A stretch of DNA of 64,000 nt from Lota lota (Eukaryota > Chordata > Actinopteri > Gadiformes > Lotidae), in contig JACYXH010000273.1 of assembly GCA_026745465.1 (NCBI GenBank), positions 1,024,046-1,088,045 on the forward strand, in the 5' to 3' direction. Below are positions 1-19,500 of this stretch, piece by piece. Below the pieces are notes generated by a model. That model was not told the origin of the DNA. It made no database searches and saw only the letters and a list, made by a program, of their open reading frames with translations. How positions within the stretch are numbered: the first letter of the stretch is position 1; each line of letters starts with the position of its first letter. The position numbers were made by a program, and so were the translations under genes.

Positions 1-59
1 CCTTTCATCCATGACTAAGATATGTGCGGCGTAAAAATACCTCTGTGCATGCATTAGAA

Positions 60-215
60 AGCGAATGACAAAAAGAGAGGTAAAACCAGGATTATTATTG
101 AAGAATTTGAAAGGTGGAGAGAAATGAAGAACTGATATGTAGCTGATCTTTTGACTCTGGCGTGTTGGCTTTAGCTGCTGGTTGTTAGGGAGTGAGTGCT
201 AGCAACCGGTTGTAA
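60..215. repeat. Dispersed repeat, copy A
   Basis: The stretch contains gaatgacaaaaagag and, further on, gcgtgttggctttagctgct followed by ggttgttagggagtgagt. The same blocks occur in inverted orientation near 23195-23280, between TNX exons. Two copies of one interspersed element are the simplest reading. The family cannot be named from this sequence. Confidence 0.5.
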
Positions 216-346
216 TGTTGTTGCTGTTTTATCATGTATTCTGCCGAGTGAATGGTAGCAGCAACCGACAGAGGCTCAAATCGTACACATTATCACTTTA
301 CTCCACTGATGCAAGATTGATTAACGGTCCTTTTTTTTCTACTCAC

Positions 347-1268
347 AGTTTCAGAATAGCGTTCTTCTTGCCCAACATCATGTGGAGGAAGTCTCTGTAG
401 CAGATGGTCTCCAGGTTCCCAGCAGACACCTCAGACAGAATCTTTTTCAGCTCCAAGTGGGTTTTTGCCACCCCCAGTTTCTCCAACATTCGTTTTAGTC
501 CCATGATGTCTGTCAAAAAGAAATAATAGTCATTAATGGTATTGGCTCACAAATCCTCCACTCAAATCCTTTCCGTAATCCTTTTCTTTGTTACCTATAT
601 CTCCACTGTCATTCAGATCAAATTCCATGTATTTAGCTGTAAAGAAATGAACACAGGCTATTAAAAAACAGTTACACAGCCTACTGTGTAAGATGTTCAG
701 TTTCAATATCCTACTTTTAAACAGTTCAAGCTTCGATGAAAGGTCTTCCTCTTCTGCATATTGAGCGTCTGAGAGGAAATCCTGAAAGACGAATATAAAT
801 CTCTTAACTAATTCAGTGATGTTTAGAATCAGTATTAGAATCAGTAGCATACTAGTACTAAGAGTTGTAGGAGTACTGATTCAGTGACGTTTAGAATCAG
901 TAGCATACTAGTACTAGGAGTTGTAGGAGTACTGATTCAGTGACGTTTAGAATCAGTAGCATACTAGTACTACGAGTTGTAGGAGTACTGATTCAGTGAT
1001 GTTCAGAATCAGTATTAGTAGTAGTAGCACTTATTGTAGAAGTATTAGTAATGTGGAAAATACGATGTTTGGACCAACCTCATTGATCCTGTTGAGTTTG
1101 TCTTCCTGCTGAGACTTCAGGGCACCGAATGCTTTCCCCCCTGGAGCAAATAGGCAGAACTAACCAAACTAGCACCATCTTTTATCGTTAACGATATGAA
1201 CCTATACATATCCGACCTACACCATGTAGTAGAGGCCATGCAGACTCACCTTGGATTGTTGTTGCCAT
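347..1268 (-). CDS. AIF1: Allograft inflammatory factor 1 (Iba1), partial, last exon outside window
   Basis: AIF1 is a small EF-hand, actin-bundling cytoplasmic protein of macrophages and microglia. Five exons read on the minus strand: 1250-1268 (MATTIQ), 1079-1140, 715-781, 595-636 and 347-509. The product contains [17 protein letters not shown], then [19 protein letters not shown], then the EF-hand region [20 protein letters not shown] and [20 protein letters not shown], and ends at [16 protein letters not shown]. This follows human AIF1 almost residue by residue. All junctions are GT-AG and in phase. The visible part ends in phase 2, so one C-terminal exon must lie left of base 1; I could not place it in 1-346. 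A 60-base minisatellite sits in the intron between exons 2 and 3. In mammals AIF1 is an MHC class III gene, which agrees with the neighbours. Confidence 0.93.
838..1015. repeat. 60-base minisatellite in AIF1 intron 2
   Basis: About three tandem copies of a unit containing cagtgacgtttagaatcagt and gcatactagtactaggagtt, with single-base differences between copies. It lies wholly inside the intron. Confidence 0.85.
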
Positions 1269-2104
1269 TTCTCGGTTGCAGTTACTGACGAGAACTATGA
1301 ACTGGGAGGAAATACAGCAGCACTTGTGGTGGTCTAATGAGGAAGTGGATCTTTGTCAATGTGGTCATTACTAGTTAAGTTGTCCTGCCTGTTCTGCAAC
1401 ACAACAGCACAACTGACTAACCAGAGAAAACATATTAGCAGGTTGCACAGCATGTGAAATTACAAAAGGGATTTTTTCTTTTTTGAAATCAGTACAATTA
1501 GAACTTATTCTCTTACTTATTCAGTATTCCTTTGGCCTTTTACCATGTTTCATCTCCATGAAATACCCATGCAACAATTTATGAAAATGACCTGAAAAAC
1601 GGTCATTCATTCACAACTGTACTCCACACCTACAGGGCACTTCAAGACTGCCTCACCACACTCCTGCCCTCAAACACAGCTGGCGATGCGACCCTCTTCT
1701 GGCCCATCCTCAAACCAGGGTCCGGTTGGCACCGTGGGGGATCAGATCGTTCAGCTGGGATGGAACGTCCTCCCCAGATGGATCAGGAAGGCTGACTCCC
1801 TCACTGCCTTCAAATTAAAAGCCCCCCCGCCCCCTTGACTCCACTGAGTGCTGCTTTATCCTCTGCTTTGTGTCTGTGTGTATTCTTTGTTGCTGTTGGT
1901 CAGCTTGTACAGCGGTTTTAGTCCAAGAAAAACCCTTTATAAACTGAACACATTATTGAATTGCCAGTTATACATGTGAGACATTAAATATAAAAACAGG
2001 TAGTGAGAAACTTAATTTTGTTTTAATTGCGCAAAAATTATTGAATACGGCTCAACATAAAACATACCGCCAGACAACCAGGAAGTGAAACTCAAACGGG
2101 ACCT
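1269..2104. other. AIF1 upstream region, with possible retroelement tail
   Basis: No exon is visible apart from the 5' end of AIF1. Around 1700-1830 a plus-strand reading gives GDQIVQLGWNVLPRWIRKAD followed by SLTAFK. This resembles the C-terminal tail of fish LINE reverse-transcriptase proteins (WN.LP..IR.A.SL..FK). It is short and isolated, so the LINE call is weak. Elements controlling AIF1 would lie here but none is recognisable. Confidence 0.3.
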
Positions 2105-3312
2105 TCCACAATGGAGTCCTGAGGGGACTCTACTTAATGAGCTAAACTACCTGACACAGGAGGGGACTCTACTTAATGAGCTAAACTACCTGACACAGGA
2201 GGGACTCTACTTAATGAGCTAAACTACCTGACACAGGAGGGGACTCTACTTAATGAGCTAAACTACCTGACACAGGAGGGGACTCTACTTAATGAGCTAA
2301 ACTACCTGACACAGGAGGGGACTCTACTTAATGAGCTAAACTACCTAACACAGGAGGGGACTCTACTTAATGAGCTAAACTAGCTGACACGGGAGGGGAC
2401 TCTACTTAATGAGCTAAACTACCTGACACAGGAGGGGACTCTACTTAATGAGCTAAACTACCTGACACAGGAGGGGACTCTACTTAATGAGCTAAACTAC
2501 CTGACACAGGAGGGGACTCTACTTAATGAGCTACCTGACACAGGAGGGGACTCTACTTAATGAGCTAAACTAGCTGACACAGGAGGGGACTCTACTTAAT
2601 GACCTAAACTAGCTGACACAGGAGGGGACTCTACTTAATGAGCTACCTGACACAGGAGGGGACTCTACTTAATGAGCTAAACTACCTGACACAGGAGGGG
2701 ACTCTACTTAATGAGCTAAACTACCTGACACAGGAGGGGACTCTACTTAATGAGCTACCTGACACAGGAGGGGACTCTACTTAATGAGCTAAACTAGCTG
2801 ACACAGGAGGGGACTCTACTTAATGAGCTAAACTAGCTGACACAGGAGGGGACTCTACTTAATGAGCTAAACTACCTGACACAGGAGGGGACTCTACTTA
2901 ATGAGCTAAACTACCTGACACAGGAGGGGACTCTACTTAATGAGCTAAACTACCTGACACAGGAGGGGACTCTACTTAATGAGCTAAACTACCTGACACA
3001 GGAGGGGACTCTACTTAATGAGCTACCTGACACAGGAGGGGACTCTACTTAATGAGCTAAACTAGCTGACACAGGAGGGGACTCTACTTAATGAGCTAAA
3101 CTAGCTGACACAGGAGGGGACTCTACTTAATGAGCTAAACTACCTGACACAGGAGGGGACTCTACTTAATGAGCTAAACTAGCTGACACAGGAGGGGACT
3201 CTACTTAATGAGCTACCTGACACAGGAGGGGACTCTACTTAATGAGCTAAACTACCTGACACAGGAGGGGACTCTACTTAATGAGCTAAACTACCTGACA
3301 CAGGAGGGGAGG
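2105..3312. repeat. 39-base minisatellite, about 30 units
   Basis: Tandem repeat of a 39-base unit containing ggggactctacttaatgagc and taaactacctgacacagga. A shorter variant lacks the taaacta segment, and a tagctgaca variant recurs in blocks, suggesting higher-order duplication. The array is intergenic between AIF1 and the Ig receptor. Confidence 0.95.
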
Positions 3313-3817
3313 AGCACAAACATCAGTAACCTGAAAGACATATAGTTTATGATGAATGCAAGATGCACTTACGCACCAGACGCATGCTATCAATCTTGTC
3401 CCCCTGAAGGCCATGCTAGGGCAGTAGAGTCCACTGACTGTCATTAATATAGATATCAATATGGATACAAGAACAGCTTTTTATCATCAACACATCTTCC
3501 AATAGACGTCATTCCAGTAAATTACAAGCGATGCTGACAAAAACATCACATCATCACATTGTGGTGCAGTTGTGAATTGTGCATGAACCCTGACAAATAA
3601 ACAACAAACTAAACACCACAGCAATCAGTGGACACACGTTTTCAGGAGATTATTTTTGCCGTTTCATCAAAACAAAGATTTCTTTGCTTATTTCTTCCTA
3701 TTGTTAAGGTAAATCCAAAGTTTACCCAAACAGTAGTTTAGTTTCTATTGACCCAATAGAATTTCACTAGAATCCCATTATCAACGCATTTTATAGAAGT
3801 AGTCCCTTTGCTTTGGA
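3313..3817. other. 3' flank of Ig receptor, no gene seen
   Basis: AT-rich unique sequence downstream of the receptor stop codon. No open exon or RNA gene is supported. It should contain the 3' UTR of the receptor, but I could not assign a poly(A) site. Confidence 0.4.
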
Positions 3818-6800
3818 TTATTCTACAGCTTGGAGCAGATCATAGAAACCATCATTTGAAGTAGAGTTCGACTTCTTTGCATTAGATTGAACAATCGTTT
3901 TTTCTTGATTTAGATCCGGGATAACTTCATAAACGGGAGCCTGTGAAGAAGAAACAGGTGAATTCATCAAACATAGAAAACAGAAGTTAGCGGTGCACCG
4001 ATATATGGGCCACAATGTACATTGGGCAATATCGCTCAAAAGGTGGAATATCTTAAATTGTTGTGAAAATGGCTGATATCAACCGACCATTTAATATGCA
4101 ATTTCATTAACAAAACATCCCACTGTTGTGTGTTAATATGTGAAAACTTCTACTGACGTTATGATGCAGTGAGGTCACGACATAATAGAGAGAGCATTCC
4201 TACGATATATCGGCCCAGTAGCAGTGCATTCCTACGATATATCGGCCCAGTAGCCGTGCATTCCTACGATATATCGGCCCAGTAGCCGTGCATTCCTACG
4301 ATATATCGGCCCAGTAGCCGTGCATTCCTACGATATATCGGCCCAGTAGCCGTGCATTCCTACGATATATCGGCCCAGTAGCCGTGCACTCCTACGATAT
4401 ATCGGCCCAGTAGCCGTGCATTCCTATCAGGTTACTGCTCCTACTCACCATTTCCATTGCTCCTGCTTCGTTCCCTAAAAAAAAACCACAATATAAATCA
4501 ACCATTGATGACTGACATTTTTTAAATAGCAATCATCAATCAGAAGCTACCTGCGCCTTTTTCCGGATTTTTCTTGGAATGGAAGTAAAGCCCTCCGACG
4601 GTTGCACACAGCAGGAGGCCAAGAGGCAGGGCTAGCCACGCAGCCGGAGACGCGGCTCCTTAGACCACAGCACACGTCACTCAGGAACAGCCGTGGCTTC
4701 TACTTGAGACAACGTCTACAGCTTAGTGGCACGCACTTACTGTTTGTAGCGCTCCACGTCTTGGACGCCCTTAGAACCCCATCTTTATACACAGAGCACA
4801 CAACAGGGGCGCCCGTGAGCTGCACATCCGCAGTGAAGATCTTAGAGATGATGGTGTTTTTGGTGCTGTGGCTACCGCCACTCAGCCAGGCATACTGGCT
4901 ACCCCTGGTCCAACCTAAAGTCACGTCTTGATCACATCTGTCGAGGGCGCAGGTGAGGATACAGCTCAGGGTGAGGTTGCTGCCCTCCTGCGCTGCAGAA
5001 ACTGCAAAGACGAACGCAACCAGAAGATCACACTGGATGTTGAACATCCCCAACGAGAAGAACACCACACTGTGTGTACTAGGAGAGTAATGTTTAACAT
5101 CCCAACAAGAAGAACACCACTGTGTGTACTAGGAGAGTAATGTTGAACATCCCAACGAGAAGAACACCACTGTGTGTACTAGGAGAGTAATGTTGAACAT
5201 CCCAACAAGAAGAACACCACTGTGTGTACTAGGAGAGTAATGTTTAACATCCCAACAAGAAGAACACCACTGTGTGTACTAGGAGAGTGATGTTTAACAT
5301 CCCAACAAGAAGAACACCACTGTGTGTACTAGGAGAGTGATGTTTAACATCCCAACAAGAAGAACACCACTGTGTGTACTAGGAGAGTAATGTTTAACAT
5401 CCCAACAAGAAGAACACCACTGTGTGTACTAGGAGAGTGATGTTTAACATCCCAACAAGAAGAACACCACACTGTATGCACGAGTCGTTGCCTGTTGTTG
5501 AGATCATTATTGTTTTTTAGTTCATGTCTTATATTGTGACCCTAACAAGGTTGTACAGCTTACCATCGAGCGTGTGCAGTCTGACTTTGGCTAAGACTTT
5601 TGTTTGGTCACCATGCGGTGAACACTGGTAATCTCCAGACTGCCCTCGGCTGACAGCCAAAGAGAAGTCGATTTTATTAAATGTGAACGCTGGACGTCTG
5701 TCTCCAGCGACATCACCACGAGACCGCGGTCCCACCCACTCCACCCGACCGCCAGCGATAGAGGAAGTGCCACAAGAGAAGAATGACACCCACTCGTCCA
5801 CTACAGCGAATACTTCCTGTGTACCGTCTGGGTGAAAGGACACAGCATATGATGCAACTCAACCGCATGTTGAAAAGGTAATGATCATGACACATTTCAT
5901 GGTTAAACCTGCATCGGTCATACACTCAAGCTGCAAGAATTTGCTCATGGGCAAATACAAAGTACAACATGCAGGTTTAAGTTCCAACGGATACCTGTAA
6001 TGTTTATCGTATAACCGAGGGAGGTTATCACAGTGTCATTCTCTCTTAGTTGACATCTCCATGTTCTGCGATGGTCCGTCAGCTTAGGCTTGAAGATTAG
6101 TTTAGAGAAGCACTTTGTGGGCGACTCAACGGCAAATCTCTCTGTGTTCAATGTTGTGTTGGCCTCACTCAGCCACTCCAGACGTATTCCCTGGTGGCGG
6201 CAAGAACTGACATGTCCTTTGAAATGGTCGAGGAAACAATGAATCTCCATCGTTCCCTTCGCCGCATCTATTTCTGTCGAAGACACTGAGGGGCACGACA
6301 AGAAAAGTGCAAACGGATGACACGGTTGAACTTGATTTCACATCCCGGGTGGGAGTTATTTAGTGGGTTAAGACGCTTACTTTGGAGAATCTCGAGAGAA
6401 AGCCTCGCACTCGACCGGCCATCCCCACACACGTACGTCCGCGCGCTGCTGCGTTCCAAACGATGGATGTGTAGAGAGCAGCCGGGCCCCACCCTCAACG
6501 TGGGGGGCTGCTCAGGTGTGACCACGCCCGCCCTGGCCACCTCCGTGTACAAACCCGGGAAATCGCCGCTCACGTTCCAGCGGACCTCGGAGCAGGATCC
6601 GACCGAGGGTATGGAACACGGTAGAGCAACGTCGTCGCCCAGCAACGCGAAGACCGCTGAAACCACACCCAAAAAGCTGGGTCGGTGGATGAGCGACATT
6701 GCACGAAAACAACATATCATTCAGTCCTCAAATATCATAGAATATCATAGTACAAGTAAGCCTCAGGACTATTAAAGCATACAGAAAAGATGGAAGGAAG

Positions 6801-6979
6801 TACAGGAAGGCCCTAATTAATAATTCAAATATTTTTTGAATTACGATTGGGCTTTTTCGCCTTTTGGGATCCTCCCAGCGGTGAGACAAGAGCAGTGAGA
6901 ACACTTTTTGTGATCCCCACACGAACCCGCTACCGGTTAGCATTAGCGCGCTGATGTAAATCCCCAGTCGCCAGAGCAT
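3818..6979 (-). CDS. Four-Ig-domain type I transmembrane receptor, unidentified
   Basis: Eight exons give about 464 residues: signal peptide 6934-6979 (MLWRLGIYISALML), Ig1 6381-6656, Ig2 5995-6285, Ig3 5564-5827, Ig4 4741-5001 (the start could be 4992), transmembrane 4551-4658, short linker 4449-4474 and tail 3818-3940. Ig1 has LLGDDVALPC and TYVCGDG, Ig3 has FFSCGTS and GDYQCSP, and Ig4 has LTLSCIL and VVCSVYK, the usual Ig disulfide cysteines. Ig1, Ig2 and Ig3 begin and end in phase 1, typical of Ig exons. The membrane segment is WLALPLGLLLCATVGGLYF, followed by basic HSKK. The 60-residue tail has two tyrosine motifs, VYEVI and FYDLL, about 29 residues apart: too far for an ITAM and not strict ITIM or ITSM. 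Four Ig domains recall CD4/LAG3, but no CxC or KIEELE motif is present. I assign no name. Confidence 0.85.
4188..4432. repeat. 31-base minisatellite in receptor intron 7
   Basis: About seven copies of a unit with attcctacgatatatcggcc and cagtagccgtg, in the intron between the linker exon and the tail exon. Confidence 0.9.
5045..5475. repeat. About 59-base minisatellite in receptor intron 4
   Basis: About seven copies of a unit holding catcccaacaagaagaacac and tgtgtgtactaggagagt. It lies about 45 bases upstream of the Ig4 acceptor and does not contain exon sequence. Confidence 0.9.
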
Positions 6980-8756
6980 TAGCTCAACAACTCAGCTTAT
7001 AATGCAAACTTATTAAGTGTATTACTACATTCATGTCCATGTGTATATCTGGAGCAAACTGCGAATTCCTTAAACGAGACTTCAGGTTATTAACAAGCAC
7101 TTGTTACAGCAATACTTCGTCCCAGTAGCCCAGAGTGCTTCAAATCAGTTGGGGTTTTCATTGTTTCTTTTGTAAAAAAAATTGTATGGCAGTGCACAAC
7201 CCAGCGGACCGAGAAACGGTTATTACTAACAAAATGTTGTTGAAATAACTGCTTTTAAAATACGTTTATTGACACGGTTTATTCTAGATACGTAAATAGA
7301 TTAGTGTTTGCATTATCTGCAAGGTGTATTAAATTGTGTATAGAGTTGTGGAGATAATAATCTGGCCCCTGGGTATTTAGCTCAGTGCGCTAATGCTAAC
7401 CGGTACCGGGTACAGATCCCTGAACCAATCTATAAAAGTCTCACTGCTCTTAACCGCAGGAAGTATTACACAAGGAGAAAGAACCAAATCCTGAAGTGGT
7501 AAGTAGTCAAATTCATTCTTAATGCTTCCTCTTTCTTTCTAAACTAATTAAATGTATATATTGTGTGTAAGTATTACTATTAATCATTACAGTACAAAAT
7601 AAATATATAATACATATTTTATTCTTAATATATTTAAATTGAATTAACACGTTATTTGCTATATTGTTTTTGTTTGCTATTACCAGCATTTTGAAGTCCA
7701 TAAGTCGTCCGGGTAACTGTAAAGAGTCCTAAAAGTAGTAAGGAGATCATCTTTCAGCCAACAAATCCCGTCGTGGTCGCCGTTGCACTCTTAATCTTCC
7801 CTTTTCAGGAAATGAAAGCCGTTGAGTTTTGTCAGGACAACTTGCACATTCTTCTGATTGCGAAACAAGATTTCAGACCAGCATTCACTTCTGAATGTGG
7901 CAAGCGGTGTTTCAAATCATCATGTCATAGCGAATGACCAATAAACCAAATGTTATCTCACATAAAGTAAAGCAGTAGTAAGTAAATGCATCTGTGGACT
8001 AATTTTTCCATCGTTTTCCTTTTCTCCACAGAGTGGTGCCATTGGGCTGTGAGAGCTCTACAGGCTTTATGAAGCAGACTTTCATCAACAGCAAATACCC
8101 TCACACTCTGTTGAATGAAACATATTTGAAGATCATGTTTCGAATAACTAAATAATAAACATTTGAGTTGGATTATAGATTGATGCATGCTCAAACTCAA
8201 TACACACAGAGGCCTAATTTCTACACCCAAGAAAATCCTGATCCAGATGGTATTTTACTTTCAAACAATATAATCAATACTTTTTCTAAGAACCTTATTC
8301 AAATTGCAGTCACGATAGTAAGCTGTAACAATCTGTGCTTAGCATGCTAGCTATCTCAGTTGTTTGTTCTGCATGATGTCTCTGACCCAGTAGATCACGA
8401 GATAGTCCTACATCTGGACCGGAACAAGGTCCCCACGTCTATATTTCACAATCATCAGCCCCAACACAATTGGTTCTCCAAGGAAATTCAAAAATACTAA
8501 CTAGTACTTATATCAACAACTTATGTTCGGGAAGCTCGGCTTTGTGTTTCATATCCAACAAGATTGTGAATATGTAGCGGTTTCCTGCTTTAAGATCTGC
8601 TTCACTCTCACATTTCCAAAATGTTATCATCTTTCTACTGGCCGCTTGCTCTTACTTTATCCGTTGCAAAGACAGATAAACGAGAACCACGGGCTGCAGT
8701 GGCACACATTCAGAACACCATTCATAGGCAGGCCAGGCACAGGGACTTGCTCCACA
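6980..8756. other. Intergenic, receptor promoter side and CYP21A2 3' side
   Basis: Mostly AT-rich DNA without a supported exon. It must contain the receptor promoter, but no TATA or CCAAT arrangement can be assigned. Around 8357-8435 a plus-strand reading gives VSDPVDHEIVLHLDRNKVP. This is reminiscent of the F-D-x-V-D-H-x-I-L-L region of LINE reverse transcriptases, so a decayed LINE fragment is possible at low confidence. Confidence 0.3.
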
Positions 8757-15366
<6,610 letters not shown>

Positions 15367-16105
15367 GTTATGGCCGGATCCCCAGCAGACCTGAAGCCAG
15401 AAGGCTTCCTCTTATAGCGCTGCTGTCTGTCTAGCTAGTCCTGCTCATACTACAGCCCTCAAGGATGCCCAAATATTGTTACGACCTGATAAGAGAGGAG
15501 GGCCGGAGATAGAGGACAAGGACATTCAAACGTCTGACTTTTCTTTTTGAATTGGGTTTAGATTAAAAAGAAAACACAATGTAACCTCATTTTGAACACA
15601 TTTTCATTTGGTACAATTCCATGAAATAATTATTGAATTCTTAATGTCTCTCAAGTTTATGAAAGTAATTAATGTAAAAAAGTAGTTGATTACTTACTTA
15701 CTTTACGATAATTATACATAATACTTCTATGGACCTCGTTGAGAGCTGTTGAAGGCCATGAAAACACCTAAGTTGGCTTGATAAATGAGATAGTGTTTAT
15801 CAAGCAGAGCCAGGGGACTAACGGTTACACAGCACACAAGAAGAGAGACAGGATTAGAAGCATTGACGTATCTCTTGTTTTTATTCATCACAATCAGTGA
15901 TCCAGAGTACAAAATGAACTGCATCCCACTGGGCTCCACCGCAGGGAGTGGGGGGGGGGGGGGGGGGGGGGGCTTTTGTTTCTTATGGAAACACTTTCTA
16001 TCACAGTCACAAAGTATGTGTGGAGTTTAAGGCTGAACAAAACAAACAAAACACAAAGAGTGGAACATAAAATCAACAATAAAAAACAAATGATGAAAAA
16101 CACTT
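15367..16105. other. Intergenic between CYP21A2 start and TNX end
   Basis: AT-rich sequence that should include the CYP21A2 promoter. No convincing SF-1 site or TATA box was identified. A poly-G tract lies at about 15949-15972. No exon or RNA gene is supported. Confidence 0.4.
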
Positions 16106-16580
16106 TAATATGCAGAAGGCGGACCTTAACCGTGTATTATGAGGGGAAGAGGCGGGCCTTAACCGTGTGTATTATGAGGGGAAGAGGCGGGCCTTAACCG
16201 TGTGTATTATGAGGGGAAGAGGCGGGCCTTAACCGTGTGTATTATGAGGGGAAGAGGCGGGCCTTAACCGTGTGTATTATGAGGGGAAGACGCGGACCTT
16301 AACCGTGTTTTATGAGGGGAAGAGGCGGACCTTAACCATGTGTATTATGAGGGGAAGAGGCGGACCTTAACCGTGTTTTATGAGGGGAAGAGGCGGACCT
16401 TAACCGTGTGTATTATTAGGGGAAGAGGCGGGCCTTAACCGTGTGTATTATGAGGGGAAGAGGCGGACCTTAACCGTGTATTATGAGGGGAAGAGGCGGA
16501 CCTTAACCGTGTGTATTATGAGGGGAAGAGGCGGACCTTAACTGTGTATTATGAGGGGAAGAGGCGGACCTTAACCGTGT
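16105..16580. repeat. 35-base minisatellite overlapping the TNX stop codon
   Basis: About 13 units containing gaggcggaccttaaccgtgt and gtattatgagggga. The TNX stop (tta at 16571-16573) lies in the first unit, so each unit repeats the last codons and stop of the gene into the 3' UTR. Confidence 0.92.
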
Positions 16581-19500
16581 GCAGCAGATGGGGAGAAGGC
16601 GGCTGGCCGGATCTTCATCTCAGTGGAAGGAAGAGAAGAGTCTTTTCCCTTCCAGTCTGTCCACACCACGCCCTGACGGGGAAGGAGAACGGCGGAGAGA
16701 CACAGAAGACGTCAGAAACAAACCCCGACCTCTAACCCTAACCCTGTTCAATCCCCAACCGGACTCCGCCCCATCCCCTCCGCGTCTCGGACTGGATTGT
16801 TCCAGAACCCCCCCCCCCCCCGCCGGTCGTGGACAAGGTGTGGTACCTGGTTGTTGGTGTTGACGTTGTAGAGTCCGTTCAGGTTGGTCTTATAGCAGTT
16901 CTTGTACCACCACCCCCCCATGTAGGCCCTGGCGCAGTGGATCCCCAAGGGGTCCGGGTCCTTGTCATGGGTAGAGAACGGGCGGCCATTGTGGTACTTC
17001 ATGGAGTCACCTGATGACGGAGATGATTTAGTGAGATTGCAGAGTGAGTGAAGCTTTAATCACTAAACACATCCCCTCTGGTATGTCTCCTGGTTCTCTC
17101 CCACGGGCTTGCTCTAAACATCTGCTCAAGAGTAGATCTTTTCCAACAAGAATACAGATGTTTGTCTTCTGCACCTGCGGTCCCTGTGTAGCCGGACAGC
17201 ATGATGCTGTAATGGTTTTCCTCGGAGTCCACGGTGAAGTTGGAGTAGTGGGCGTAGGCCGTCTCATTCTCCGCCCGAAGCTCCACCCTCATGCCCATGG
17301 AGCCTGACCTGGTCAGGTTGTGCAGAAGCTCGTTACCTGTTGGAGACAAAACAGCGTGGACCAATGGTAGAGCCGATGGAGTAACGTCATGACACTAAAG
17401 GGTGGAGCAGAGGGAGTAACTTGTGTAATGTCATGACACTAAAGGGTGGAGCAGAGGGAGTAACTAATAGTGTAACGTCATGACACTAAAGGGTGGAGCA
17501 GAGGGAGTAACTTGTGTAATGTCATGACACTAAAGGGTGGAGCAGAGGGAGTAACTTGTGTAATGTCATGACACTAAAGGGTGGAGCAGAGGGAGTAACT
17601 TGTGTAATGTCATGACACTAAAGGGTGGAGCAGAGGGAGTAACTAATAGTGTAATGTCATGACGCTGAAGGGTGGAGCAGAGGGAGTAACTAATAGTGTA
17701 ATGTCATGACGCTGAAGGGTGGAGCAGAGGGAGTAACTAATAGTGTAATGTCATGACGCTGAAGGGTGGAGCTGATGGAGTAGCTAATAGTGTAACGTCA
17801 TGACACTAAAGGATGGATCCCTAGACACACCTAGCCAGAACTCTTGGCTGAGGTTTCCAAAGCCCACGCTGTACTCGCTCCAGGTTCTGTAGAAATCCGT
17901 GTTTCCGTTCATCCTCCGCTGGAACACCTGCAAGGACAGACCAAGGGGGATGAGCAGGTCTTTCTCCTTCACGGGATCTTACGGATCCAGAGAGAGCCTC
18001 ACCGTCCAGCCACCCCCATCGGTCTCCATGTCGCAGTAGACCCGGTGGGCTCCCCCTTCCTTCCCGTTGGGGTAGATGTCCACCTGTCCGGACTGCCGAG
18101 CCCCGTTCAGCAGCTCCTCAGAGCAGTCCGTGGGACTGGGGAAACGCAGCTTGCCTGAGACAGTTAAAACGATGTGAGTTGAGGGTCCTCACGCAAGGTG
18201 GACAATGTCTGCACTTTACATTCATATGAAGTTACAGGGAAGAAATGCGTTTCATTTAGTTTTAGTTTTAGTGAGGCAATCGAAGCGTCAGAATGCTGTT
18301 ATTGCCTTGGCTGCCTCTGTGCCGACCATAATCGGCCTTCACACCTGGTTCAGACCCAGCGAGACAGCCTCGGGACAGGGTTTGGACCCAGCGAGACAGC
18401 CTCGGGACAAGGTTTGGACCCAGTGAGACAGCCTCGGGACAGGGTTTGGACCCAGTGAGAAAGCCTCGGGACAGGGTTTGGACCCAGTGAGACAGCCTCA
18501 GGACAGGGTTTGGACCCAGTGAGACAGCCTCGGGACAGGGTTTAGACCCAGTGAGACAGTCTCAGGACATGCACACATTACTCTGTATTACCTGTTACAA
18601 ACTCTGTGGTCACAATGGATGTGTAGTGCCCATCTCCCATCTCCCCCTGAACCAAGACCACATAGCATGTCATAGGCAGCAGCCCAGTGAGCCTGTACTC
18701 AGTGATGGTACTGTCCAAGATCACCTCCTGAAACACACACAGACACACACACACACACACTTGAGGTAGATATTGGTGCCTGACGGGAATATCTCTGTCA
18801 CGCCGTCCACTCCTGCCACCTAGCGGGGGCTAGTGTCTTTCTTCCCACGTCATTCATTCATCTCCTCCTGTGTACACACCAGCCGGCAATCTTCATCAGC
18901 ACACACCATATCAACCCCGGATCTCCAAGCAGTCATCGCTAGATCGTTGTTTACACTTCTACAGTCAGTGCCTCGTCCCTGGCCCTTCCTCCTGTTCAGA
19001 ATGCTATAGTCTTTCGCTTTCACTAAACTGTCTTCTCCTTTGTTCTTTGTCTCCCCTTCATCTCCTCTCCTACCACATGTTGGGTCATCCTATAGCTGGG
19101 TCTCCCCTTCATCTCCTCTCCTACCACATGTTAGGTCATCCTATAGCTGGGTCTCCTCTTCATCTCCTCTCTTACGACATGTTGGGTCATCCTATAGCTG
19201 GGTCTCCCCTTCATCTCCTCTCCTACCACATGTTAGGTCATCCTATAGCTGGGTCTCCCCTTCATCTCCTCTCCTACCACATGTTAGGTCATCCTATAGC
19301 TGGGTCTCCCCTTCATCTCCTCTCCTACCACATGTTAGGTCATCCTATAGCTGGGTCTCCCCTTCATCTCCTCTCCTACCACATGTTAGGTCATCCTATA
19401 GCTGGGTCTCCCCTTCATCTCCTCTCCTACCACATGTTAGGTCATCCTATAGCTGGGTCTCCCCTTCATCTCCTCTCCTACCACATGTTAGGTCATCCTA

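Noticed and set aside
1-346. Last exon of AIF1 at about 1-30 (reading ILVMDER)
   Set aside because: Joining it to exon 5 in phase 2 gives a stop almost at once. The true last exon probably lies outside the window.
2105-3312. CRISPR-like array
   Set aside because: Units are contiguous with no unique spacers, in a vertebrate genome. It is a minisatellite.
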